Origin: Actinomadura rudentiformis
GTDB taxonomy: Bacteria; Actinomycetota; Actinomycetes; Streptosporangiales; Streptosporangiaceae
Assembly: GCF_008923185.1 (NCBI RefSeq)
Contig: NZ_WBMT01000029.1
Coordinates: forward strand, 90,825-154,824
Direction: 5' to 3'
DNA: 64,000 nt
Shown here: piece by piece, positions 24,979 to 32,185 of the stretch
Layout of the letters: each line of letters opens with the position of its first letter
How positions within the stretch are numbered: position 1 is the stretch's first letter
Notes under the pieces: generated by a model
Told to the model about the DNA's origin: nothing
Database searches by the model: none
Seen by the model: only the letters and a program-made list of their open reading frames with translations
Made by a program: the position numbers and the translations under genes

Positions 24979-25503
24979 TCACTGGTCGGTGGTGAGTCGT
25001 TCGATGGCTTTCTGCCGGTCTTGGAGGGTGGGCTGGCTGTAGCGGCGGGCGGTTTCGACGGAGTGGCCGAGGAGTTCGGCGACGATGACGATGTCGGTGC
25101 CCCGGCGGGTCATGGTGGTTCCGGCGGTGTGGCGCAGGACGTGCGGGGTGAAGATGCCGTCGCGGCCCAGAGGGCAGGCCTGCGGTGTCGGCGATGGTGC
25201 GCAGTGCGGTATAGGCCGAGCGGGCCGACAGGCGGCCGCCGGGGCGGTTGAGGAACAGCGCGGGGTGGTGTCGGCGCTCTTCCAGCCGGAGCGTTCGCGC
25301 AGCCATTCCTCCAGCACGGTGCGGAGCTTGGGGTGCAGGGGGACTTCGCGGTATTTGCCGTTTTTGCCATGTCGGACGATCAGATGGCTGTTGCGGGCTG
25401 ACATGCGGATGTCGCCGGTGTCCAGTGTGGGGCTGGACCGCAGACTTACCGTCCACCGCAGCCTCACCGTCGGCCAAGCGTCACCCTCTACCTCAGCGTC
25501 CAA
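24979..25503 (-). pseudogene. Tyrosine recombinase (integrase), C-terminal remnant with frameshifts
   Basis: The reverse strand encodes the C-terminal half of a phage-type integrase. LDTGDIRMSARNSHLIVRHG and YREVPLHPKLRTVLEEWLRE lie in one frame, FLNRPGGRLSARSAYTALRT in a second, then a return to GIFTPHVLRHTAGTTMTRRG and ELLGHSVETARRYSQPTLQD. HVLRH (His-x-x-Arg), LLGH and the tyrosine in RRYSQ are catalytic positions. The N-terminal arm-binding part is missing and two compensating frameshifts occur near 25190-25270, so it is inactive. It marks a past integration event. Confidence 0.8.
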
Positions 25504-25660
25504 TTCCAGCCTGCGGGCTCAGCCCGAGCCGGTCGCATGAGCATCTGAACGCGGGGAACATGACCGGTGACACGATCAACCCCGACCGTCCGCGGCGCCG
25601 CAGACCGAGCAGACGGTCTCGGTGTGCTCGGTCCGGGACGCTTGTGATGGAGAAACTCTG

Positions 25661-26125
25661 ATGACGATGTTCCACCCCGACGACGCCGACGACGCCGACG
25701 GCGCCGCATCACTGGTGCCGCGCACCGGCCGATGGCAACTGCCGAGCGAACGGTCAGCGGCGGCCCACGCCCGCCGAACCATCCACGCCGCCCTGCAACG
25801 GTGGGGACTGGGCCCGGCCGCAGACACCCTCACCAGCCAACTGGCGTCACTGATCCAAGACCTCTCCACCCGCTCCGCCGTGCGCGTTCCCGCCCTGATC
25901 GACCTGCGGCTGGAACTACGCGCAGCCGACCGCCTGCTGCTGGGTGAGGTCCAGGCCTCCACCCCCGACCGGCCCGGACCCGCTGATCAGACATCCGCCG
26001 GCAAGGGCGGCCGCGGCATCATCGCCCTCACCTATGGCCGCCGCCTCGCACGCAACGGCACCGCCACCTGGTACACCCACGCCTTCACCTGGTGGCAGCC
26101 GAACACCATCACCACTGACCGCTGA
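25661..26125 (+). CDS. Degenerate RsbW/HATPase-like protein
   Basis: A 154-residue protein starting at an ATG with GGAG eight bases upstream. The layout follows anti-sigma-type HATPase proteins: an arginine-rich helix (SERSAAAHARRTIHAALQRW), a second helix where SELVTNAVRH is expected (here TSQLASLIQDLSTRSA), strands LIDLRLELRAADRLLLGEV, and a C-terminal GGRGIIALTYGRRLARNG where the GGRGL glycine box would be, then a final aromatic strand. The N-box asparagine needed for magnesium-ATP is missing, so it probably does not hydrolyse ATP. It may bind partners only. Assignment rests on pattern, not strong identity. Confidence 0.6.
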   Translation: MTMFHPDDADDADGAASLVPRTGRWQLPSERSAAAHARRTIHAALQRWGLGPAADTLTSQLASLIQDLSTRSAVRVPALIDLRLELRAADRLLLGEVQASTPDRPGPADQTSAGKGGRGIIALTYGRRLARNGTATWYTHAFTWWQPNTITTDR

Positions 26126-26254
26126 CCTGCCCACCGGGTCTGGCAGCGGCGGTGCTGTCAGGCACTCCAATGTCTGCAGCTTGGCGACTATCCGCAGCTT
26201 GCCGACCTCACCGACGTCACGCCGTTTCCGTCGCCGCTGTCGCCACCGTCTCCG

Positions 26255-26288
26255 CCGTCTCCGTCGCCGCAGCCTCGCCCGGAGACGG
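26255..26288. terminator. Bidirectional terminator candidate
   Basis: CCGTCTCCG at 26255-26263 pairs perfectly with CGGAGACGG at 26280-26288 around 16 bases. It lies between the convergent ATPase-like and MFS genes, in a stretch of GCCGTCTCC-type simple repeat. Confidence 0.55.
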
Positions 26289-26357
26289 CCTCACCCGCCG
26301 ACACCGACAACCGCATGTCTTGCCCTGGCGGTGTCTCCGCCGTATTCCGGCCGCGTC

Positions 26358-27566
26358 TCAAACGGAGTCGTCGGTGAGCTGGATGTCGCGTCCGGCGCCG
26401 AAGCCTGCCGCCGCCATGGCGAAGGACAGGCCGGTCAGTACGAGGAGCGGCAGGCCCCAACCACCGGTGTGGTCGTGCAGTACGCCGAGGACCAGGGGGC
26501 CGGCGGCGGCCACGAGGTAGCCGATGGCCTGAGCCATGCCCGCGAGAGCGGAAGCCTGTGCCGGGCTTGCGGCGCGGCGGCTCTGGAAGGTCATGGCCAG
26601 CACGAGGCAGGCGCCGCCGCCGAGGCCGAGCAGCGTGCAGGAGAGGAAGGACAATCCCGGCGCCACCAGCAGGACGACGAAGCCTGCAGCGACGAGGGCC
26701 GATGCGGTCGCGGCCGTCCACCGCTGGTCGTCGTGACCGCGCGAGAGCAAGGGCACAACGCTGCTGGCCAGCAGGGCGACCACTTGGTAGAAGAACAGCA
26801 TCCATCCGGCAGCGGATGCGGAGGTGCCCTGATCGGCCAGGATGCTCGGCAGCCAGGCGATGACGGAGTAGAAGCCGAGCGATTGAAGCCCCATGAAGAA
26901 GGTGACCTGCCAGGCCAGACGGGAACGCCACGGAGTCTCGCTTCTGCGCGCGGCGGGCGCCGGGCGGCCGGCGTCACTGCGCATGTAGGCAATCCAGACG
27001 AGCAGCCCCGGGACCGCGAGGACCAGGCTCCAGCCGAGAGATGTGCGCCATCCGCCGGGCAGGGCATCGGAGAGCGGCACGGATATGCCCGAGGAGACGG
27101 CGGCGATCAGGCCCATGACGGTGACGTACAGGGCGCTGACCGTTCCGATGCGGTGGGTGGGCACGGACCGCCGCACCACGGCCGGTAGGAGGACGTTCCC
27201 GCACGCGATGGCCGCCGACAACACGACGGTCCCCGCGAACAGGCAGATCAAGGAGGGAAGCGATCTCAGCACGGTCCCCGCGGCCAGGACGGCCAGCGAC
27301 AGGACGAGCAGGCGGGAGGCGCCCAGGCGGTGCGACACGCGTCCGACCAGCGGGGACGTCGCGGCGAAGGTGAGGAGGGGAAGGGTGCTGAGCAGTCCGG
27401 CCCCGCCAGAGGCCAGAGCTGCGTCGCGTTCGATCGCGGGAAGGAGCGCCCCCACCCCGGTGAGCGTGGCTCGCAGGTTCGCCGCCACGAGCACGATCGC
27501 GATCAGGAACCCAAAGGAGACGGCTCGGCGGTCCAGCTCTTTCTCGGTGAGTTCCTGGGACGTCAT
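26358..27566 (-). CDS. MFS transporter, CynX/NimT type
   Basis: A 402-residue major facilitator protein with 12 predicted membrane segments. N-terminal FLIAIVLVAANLRATLTGVG matches the CynX/NimT (cyanate, 2-nitroimidazole) subgroup, and the loop GRVSHRLGASR is the MFS motif after helix 2. Substrates in this group include cyanate, nitroimidazoles and small organic acids; the one here is unknown. Its ATG at 27566 overlaps the stop of the upstream GntR gene (ATGA), so the two are coupled and the regulator probably controls the pump. Confidence 0.9.
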   Translation of the reverse strand: MTSQELTEKELDRRAVSFGFLIAIVLVAANLRATLTGVGALLPAIERDAALASGGAGLLSTLPLLTFAATSPLVGRVSHRLGASRLLVLSLAVLAAGTVLRSLPSLICLFAGTVVLSAAIACGNVLLPAVVRRSVPTHRIGTVSALYVTVMGLIAAVSSGISVPLSDALPGGWRTSLGWSLVLAVPGLLVWIAYMRSDAGRPAPAARRSETPWRSRLAWQVTFFMGLQSLGFYSVIAWLPSILADQGTSASAAGWMLFFYQVVALLASSVVPLLSRGHDDQRWTAATASALVAAGFVVLLVAPGLSFLSCTLLGLGGGACLVLAMTFQSRRAASPAQASALAGMAQAIGYLVAAAGPLVLGVLHDHTGGWGLPLLVLTGLSFAMAAAGFGAGRDIQLTDDSV

Positions 27567-28270
27567 TCCGCTGCCTCTCGCCGCGCTGTGGCGGCGGTAT
27601 GACGCGTGGCCTGGACCACCGAGGCGGCCATGCATCGCGCGCCAGTCTCGTCTCCGGCCTCGATGGCGTCCACGAGCTGCCCATGGAGACGATCGTGTTC
27701 GGCCGCGGCCTCGGCGTTCCAGGTCAGCGCGCCGAGCGCGGAGGTGAGCGCGCTGCCCAGGTATTCGTAGACCTCGGCGAGGATCTCGTTGCCGCTGGCG
27801 CGGACGAGGGCGCGGTGGAATTCGCCGTCCACAGCCGCGATCGTTTCCATGTCCCCGGTACGGCCGGCCTCTTCGGCACAGCCCAGTAGCCGACGCAGTT
27901 CGGCCAGGTCATCGGTCGTGCGGCGAACGGCGGCCAGGCCTGCCGCGTACTCCTCGAGAATCGCGCGCAGCTCGAAGACGTCCTCGCTGCGGGCGGAAGC
28001 CGCACGCCGGACCAGCACGGACTCCAGCTCGCTGGACGCGCGGACGTAAGTGCCGTCTCCGGCCCGTGCCTCCAACAACCCCAGATGAACGAGTGCCCGG
28101 AGCGCCTCGCGCAGCGTGTTGCGACTGACCTGAAGCTCCTGGACAAGGACGCTCTCGGGCGGGATCCGGGTCCCGACCGGCCATCGACCGGCCGCGATGT
28201 GGGCACGCAGGCTGCTCACCAGCTGGGCCGACAAGGACACCCCCCGGTGCGGCGCCTCCAAGCCTTCCAT
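27563..28270 (-). CDS. GntR family regulator, FadR subgroup
   Basis: A 235-residue regulator. The winged helix lies at about residues 10-80 (VSLSAQLVSSLRAHIAAGRW, GTRIPPESVLVQELQVSRNT, LREALRALVHLGLLEARAGD). The C-terminal all-helical FCD domain (EDVFELRAILEEYAAGLAAV, DGEFHRALVRASGNEI, AEHDRLHGQLVDAIEAGD) has the Asp/His metal and ligand positions. The ATG at 28270 has GGAGG eight bases upstream. A 19-bp perfect palindrome starts at 28282, touching that ribosome site, so autorepression is likely. It is co-transcribed with the MFS gene. Confidence 0.93.
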   Translation of the reverse strand: MEGLEAPHRGVSLSAQLVSSLRAHIAAGRWPVGTRIPPESVLVQELQVSRNTLREALRALVHLGLLEARAGDGTYVRASSELESVLVRRAASARSEDVFELRAILEEYAAGLAAVRRTTDDLAELRRLLGCAEEAGRTGDMETIAAVDGEFHRALVRASGNEILAEVYEYLGSALTSALGALTWNAEAAAEHDRLHGQLVDAIEAGDETGARCMAASVVQATRHTAATARREAAE

Positions 28271-28281
28271 CCGTAGGACCT

Positions 28282-28300
28282 CCAAATGTAGGACATTTGG
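28282..28300. promoter_or_regulatory. GntR operator, perfect 19-bp palindrome
   Basis: CCAAATGTAGGACATTTGG is symmetric around AGG. It holds the TGT-N3-ACA core expected of FadR-subgroup sites. Its left end abuts the ribosome site of the GntR gene. Confidence 0.75.
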
Positions 28301-28467
28301 CTCGCCATGGTGGAACCTCGATAGGGGAGTTGTCAATACCGGGCCTGGGCTGGTCGACCAGGCCGAACGGGCCTGGCGCCTGACCTTGCTCACCGATGTG
28401 GTGATCTGCTGGACGACCTAGTACTCCAGCAAGGCCATCGTTGAACTGCGCCGCCGAACGCCCCGTC

Positions 28468-29412
28468 CTACGCCCCTTCGCTACGAGCTTCGATGGCGGT
28501 GATGATCTCTTCGCACATTCGGTGGGAGAGCAGAGCGTCGGCGGGTGACAGCGTGATGCCTGTACGGACCGCGTCGAGGAAGCGCGCGCAGGATTGCTCG
28601 ACGCCGCGCTGCTGGGAGACCGGGATCCAGTCGGGGCGGCGGGTGAGGGTCTGCGCGCCGTTGTGATCGATGACGTCGGCGAGGTTGAGGACCTGGCGCT
28701 TGCGGCCGTTCCCCATCACCTCGCAGATCTCTTCGGTGCTGCCGCTGTCGCGGTTCATGATTCCGATTGCGGTATGGCCGTTCCCCGACAATTGCAGGAG
28801 CACGTGGAACAGCCGGCCGTCACGGACCTTGGCCCGTACATCCATGTGGGTGATCTCGCCCGGCACCAGGAAGCGCAGGGTGTCCACCACATGGATGAAG
28901 TCATCGAAGATGACGGTGCGGACGTCGCCGGGCAGATCCTTGCGGTTCTTCTGCATGACGATCAGGTCCCGTGGCTGCTCCAGCAGGTCGACGTAGCCGG
29001 GGGCGTGGCGGCGGTTGAAACCCACCATCAGCGACTGGCCGGTCTTCTCCGCCAGTTCTGCCAGGCGCTCGGCTCCCTTGAGGTGATAGTCCAAGGGCTT
29101 GTCGACATAGACGTGGACTCCCGCCTTGAGCAGCCGTTCGGCCAATGACACGTGCGAGGCGGTGGCGGTGTGGATGAACGCCGCATCGAGTCCCGCTGTC
29201 AGCAGTTCATCCAAGTCGGTCGTCCACGACGGTATCCGGTGGGCCTCGGCGATCCGACGCAGCTTGTCCGCGTTCCGGGTGTGCAGGCGCAGGTCGATGT
29301 CGGGCAGCGTGCCCAACACCGGCAGGTACGCCTTCTGTGCGATGTCCCCGAGCCCTATCATCGCCACGCGCAGCCGGCGGCCGTTCGACGGCCCATCGGT
29401 GGAGGTTCCCAT
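28468..29412 (-). CDS. Gfo/Idh/MocA family oxidoreductase
   Basis: A 314-residue NAD(P)-dependent dehydrogenase. The Rossmann start is VAMIGLGDIAQKAYLPVLG (about residues 16-34), then TDLDELLTAGLDAAFIHTAT, and the catalytic motif VYVDKPL, whose lysine is conserved in the family. The C-terminal substrate domain includes FNRRHAPGY and the FDDFIHVVDTLRFL stretch with histidine and aspartate. Members oxidise sugars, inositol or sugar nucleotides; the substrate is not predictable. Single gene with no pathway partner nearby. Confidence 0.9.
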   Translation of the reverse strand: MGTSTDGPSNGRRLRVAMIGLGDIAQKAYLPVLGTLPDIDLRLHTRNADKLRRIAEAHRIPSWTTDLDELLTAGLDAAFIHTATASHVSLAERLLKAGVHVYVDKPLDYHLKGAERLAELAEKTGQSLMVGFNRRHAPGYVDLLEQPRDLIVMQKNRKDLPGDVRTVIFDDFIHVVDTLRFLVPGEITHMDVRAKVRDGRLFHVLLQLSGNGHTAIGIMNRDSGSTEEICEVMGNGRKRQVLNLADVIDHNGAQTLTRRPDWIPVSQQRGVEQSCARFLDAVRTGITLSPADALLSHRMCEEIITAIEARSEGA

Positions 29413-29524
29413 GGCGGCTCAGGCTAACAGCCGCCATCCGCATGGGCGCCGTCCGCGCAGGTCATCGCCCCTAGCGGTGGTGGACGCTTACGAGCAGGCG
29501 CACCGCGACGATGCGGATGAGCGC

Positions 29525-29593
29525 AACCAGTACGTGCCTGGCGCTACAACCAGTACGTGCCTGGCACGACAACCAGTATGTGCCTGGGCCGCG
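29525..29593. repeat. Three 23-bp tandem repeats
   Basis: Copies at 29525-29547, 29548-29570 and 29571-29593 share AACCAGTACGTGCCTGGC with scattered changes. They lie in the 231-bp gap between a divergent-facing oxidoreductase start and the end of the small membrane gene. Confidence 0.8.
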
Positions 29594-29643
29594 CCCTGTT
29601 TCGGGGTCGCCGGTGCGCGTGGCGACCGCTCGCCACCGCCTGG

Positions 29644-29979
29644 TCACGCCGGTTCCGCCTGCCCGGTGCGGAGGAGCAGTGTGGTCATGATCAGCGCTCC
29701 GGACGCGCCGATGAGGCTGCCGATGCCGAGCCGGCCGTCGACGGCGTAGGACGCGACGGCGGTGACGAGCACGCCCGCGGAGAAACAGTAAGCGGCAAGG
29801 AGCGCCGGAGCGGCCATGCGGTCTGGCAGCGCGGCGGCGACGAGCAGCGCCGCGCAAAGGATCAGGTCGGGGACCAGGAAGAGGTTGTCGGCACGCCAGG
29901 AGCCGGTCGGGAAGAGGAAAGCGAAGGTGCCGAGGCTGAGCAGGACGGCCGCGCCACGTCCGATCTTGAGCGTTGTCAT
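29644..29979 (-). CDS. Small four-helix membrane protein
   Basis: A 111-residue protein with four predicted membrane segments (AAVLLSLGTFAFLF, LVPDLILCAALLVAAAL, ALLAAYCFSAGVLVTAVASY, IGSLIGASGALIMTTLLL). No family signature beyond a general DoxX/DUF-like small membrane protein. The start codon touches a 17-bp palindrome identical in type to one in front of the divergent TetR gene, and no ribosome site fits, so the transcript may be leaderless. It is very likely repressed by that TetR protein. A transport or membrane-protective role is a guess. Confidence 0.78.
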   Translation of the reverse strand: MTTLKIGRGAAVLLSLGTFAFLFPTGSWRADNLFLVPDLILCAALLVAAALPDRMAAPALLAAYCFSAGVLVTAVASYAVDGRLGIGSLIGASGALIMTTLLLRTGQAEPA

Positions 29980-30026
29980 GTCTACAGCGTAGACATGGGG
30001 TCACCGCGATGTCTACGGCGTAGACA
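29979..30026. promoter_or_regulatory. Two TetR operator palindromes
   Basis: TGTCTACAGCGTAGACA at 29979-29995 and TGTCTACGGCGTAGACA at 30010-30026 are 17-bp perfect palindromes, except for the centre, with centres 31 bp apart, close to three helix turns. They separate the small membrane gene from the divergent TetR gene. This is one of the clearest operators in the window. Confidence 0.85.
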
Positions 30027-30045
30027 CTCCTGGCAGGATGGACGC

Positions 30046-30684
30046 ATGCCACCACGCGCTCCGCTGACCACCGAGGCCATCGCCGCCGCCGCCCTCGAAC
30101 TCGGCGACCGCGAGGGCGCCGAGGCGATGACGATGCGCCGCATCGCCGCCGAACTCGGCTGCGATCCAATGGCCCTATACCGGCACTTCCCCAACCGCCA
30201 GGCGCTGCTCGACGCCGTCGCCGACCTGGCTCTGGCCGACGTGCCCGACCCCGACCCGCACCAAGCCTGGGAACCACGGCTCGTCACCGTCCTGGTGTCG
30301 ATCCGGTCGGCGGCGCTGCGCCATCCGGGCATCGCCGCACACGTCGCCGGCCGCCCGCCGCTGCAGCGCCACGGGCGCAGACTCGCCGTGGCCATCATCG
30401 GAGCCCTCGCAGAAGCGGGCCTGCCACCGGAGGACGTGGTACGGGCGGCGCAGGCACTCATCGCCTACCTGGCGGCCGCACTCGCAATGAGCGTACGGGC
30501 CGGGCAACCCGACGCACGCTGGCACGAGCTACGGGCCGTGATCTCCACGCTGCCAGGCACGCCGCCCAGCGACGCGCTTCCGGTGACGGGATCCGAAGAC
30601 CAGTTTCAATACGGGCTCGGACTGCTCATCTCCGGAATCCGAGTCGAGGCCGAACACGAACGTCGGCCACTTGCTTCTGGCTGA
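30046..30684 (+). CDS. TetR family regulator
   Basis: A 212-residue TetR protein. The helix-turn-helix is at residues 8-55 (LTTEAIAAAALELGDREGAE, AMTMRRIAAELGCDPMALYR, HFPNRQALLDAVADLAL). The C-terminal domain (ALRHPGIAAHVAGRPP, and the run around VVRAAQALIAYLAAALAMSV) is of the tetracycline-repressor type, whose members sense drugs. The ATG at 30046 is the first Met after the operator. Two TGTCTAC-type palindromes upstream imply tight autorepression and control of the divergent membrane gene. Confidence 0.92.
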   Translation: MPPRAPLTTEAIAAAALELGDREGAEAMTMRRIAAELGCDPMALYRHFPNRQALLDAVADLALADVPDPDPHQAWEPRLVTVLVSIRSAALRHPGIAAHVAGRPPLQRHGRRLAVAIIGALAEAGLPPEDVVRAAQALIAYLAAALAMSVRAGQPDARWHELRAVISTLPGTPPSDALPVTGSEDQFQYGLGLLISGIRVEAEHERRPLASG

Positions 30685-30763
30685 CCACCGCAACCTTGCG
30701 AGAACGCCAGCGGGGTGCGCAAATCGTGAGAGGCGTTTGAGGCGAACGCTCAACCCCAGCGGC

Positions 30764-31450
30764 CTATCCTCCCTCGCCTCCGGCGCCTGCTCCTGTGTCG
30801 ATGCGGTAGCCGACGCCTGGCACGGTTGCGATGATCCAGGGTTCGCCGAGCCGCTTACGCAGTGCCGAGACGGTGATGCGCACGGCGTTGGTGAACGGGT
30901 CGGCATTCTCATCCCACGCGCGTTCCAGGATTTCTTCGGCGCTGACGACCCCGCCTTCGGCAGCGACGAGGACTTCGAGCACTGCGAACTGCTTCCTGGT
31001 CAGCGCGACGTACCGGCCATCGCGGTAGACCTCTCGGCGGAACGGGTCCAGACGCAGGCCCGCGATCTCTCGCACGGGCGGTCTGTTGTGGGCGCGCCTG
31101 CGGTCGAGCGCTCTGAGACGGAGCACGAGTTCTCGGAGTTCGAACGGCTTCGTGAGGTAGTCGTCGGCGCCGAGCTCGAATCCGGAGGCCTTGTCGTCGA
31201 GACGGTCGGCCGCGGTGAGCATGAGGATCGGCATGCCGGTGCCAGAGTCGACGATGCGTTTGGCGATCTCGTCGCCGGACGGTCCGGGAATGTCGCGGTC
31301 GAGGACGGCGATGTCGTAGGTGTTGATGCTCAGCAGTTCCAGAGCGGTGTCGCCGTCACCCGCGATGTCTGCCGCGATCGCTTCCAGGCGTAGGCCATTG
31401 CGGATGGCCTCTGCCATATAGGGCTCGTCCTCGACAATCAACACACGCAT
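30764..31450 (-). CDS. OmpR-family response regulator, VanR-like
   Basis: A 228-residue two-domain response regulator. The receiver (residues 1-115) has the acidic pocket EDE (Glu8, Asp9), phosphoacceptor Asp51 in VLDRDIPG, and the lysine in LTKPFE. The C-terminal winged helix ends with RITVSALRKRLGEPWIIATV and GVGYRI. The sequence is close to actinomycete VanR proteins. The ATG at 31450 is the family start. No histidine kinase gene lies on either side, which is unusual for VanR. It is divergent from a vanY-vanJ operon, with an 8-bp direct repeat between them, and probably activates it. Confidence 0.88.
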   Translation of the reverse strand: MRVLIVEDEPYMAEAIRNGLRLEAIAADIAGDGDTALELLSINTYDIAVLDRDIPGPSGDEIAKRIVDSGTGMPILMLTAADRLDDKASGFELGADDYLTKPFELRELVLRLRALDRRRAHNRPPVREIAGLRLDPFRREVYRDGRYVALTRKQFAVLEVLVAAEGGVVSAEEILERAWDENADPFTNAVRITVSALRKRLGEPWIIATVPGVGYRIDTGAGAGGEGG

Positions 31451-31472
31451 GTTATTGAGCCTACGAGCGGGC

Positions 31473-31491
31473 GCATATCGTCGGCATATCG
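31473..31491. promoter_or_regulatory. Direct-repeat site for the VanR-like regulator
   Basis: GCATATCG occurs at 31473-31480 and 31484-31491, spaced 11 bp apart, about one helix turn. This is the usual geometry for OmpR-family dimers. It lies between the divergent regulator and vanY genes. Confidence 0.55.
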
Positions 31492-31537
31492 AAAACCACA
31501 TACGTTCTGGCAACACCGCGCTGCGTTGACTGGCTGC

Positions 31538-32185
31538 GTGACTCGAACTCCGCCACCATCAGCACGAACAACGAGGCGCCGGATTCGCTGGCTCCTTGTC
31601 ATCGGCCTGATAGCCGCCATAGCAGTGATCGTCGCAGCCCTCGGCTACCAGGCGCCGGAGCCCTCGTCCCTCTCGTCCTCCTCGGTCATATCACCCTCGG
31701 ATGCTCCTCCCAGTCAGCACCGTGATGTGCTCAGCGAGGCTGACGGTGCCGTCCCCGACGGCGTGACGGTCTTCGATGACGCGATTCCGGCTGTGGCCAA
31801 CCTCGATCCAGGTCTACTCAAAGCCCTCCGCCAGGCCGCAACGGCTGCCGCGGCCGACGGAGTCGAGTTCTACGTCAATGGCGGCTGGCGTTCCCCGGAG
31901 TACCAAAATCAGCTTCTTCGCCAGGCGGTCTCCAAGTACGCGTCTGAAGACGAGGCCGCCCGATGGGTGGCCACCGCGGCGACCTCTCCTCACGTGTCGG
32001 GGAACGCGGTCGACATCGGGCGCTCCGATGCGACGGCGTGGCTCTCCGAACATGGTGCCGAGTACGGGCTATGCCAGATCTACAGGAACGAACCCTGGCA
32101 CTACGAACTGCGTACCAGCGCGCTCGGTCGTCGTTGCCCGCGCATGTATGCCGACCCCACCCAGGACCCGAGGATGCAGCAGTGA
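31538..32185 (+). CDS. vanY: VanY-type D,D-carboxypeptidase (M15), membrane-anchored
   Basis: A 215-residue protein with a basic N-terminus, one membrane segment (about residues 17-37) and an external M15 peptidase domain. Zinc and catalytic residues are visible: Arg118 in GGWRSPEYQ, SPHVSGNAVDIG with His152 and Asp159, and EPWHYEL with Glu185 and His188. These match VanY/VanX-family enzymes, which cut the terminal D-Ala from peptidoglycan precursors and so remove the glycopeptide target. VanYn of Nonomuraea is the known analogue. I chose the GTG at 31538; a TTG at 31526 is possible. The stop overlaps the vanJ-like start (GTGA). Confidence 0.88.
   Translation: MTRTPPPSARTTRRRIRWLLVIGLIAAIAVIVAALGYQAPEPSSLSSSSVISPSDAPPSQHRDVLSEADGAVPDGVTVFDDAIPAVANLDPGLLKALRQAATAAAADGVEFYVNGGWRSPEYQNQLLRQAVSKYASEDEAARWVATAATSPHVSGNAVDIGRSDATAWLSEHGAEYGLCQIYRNEPWHYELRTSALGRRCPRMYADPTQDPRMQQ

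Noticed and set aside
26536..27747. Frames overlapping the CynX-type MFS gene
   Set aside because: All are shadows of the transporter or of the GntR gene.
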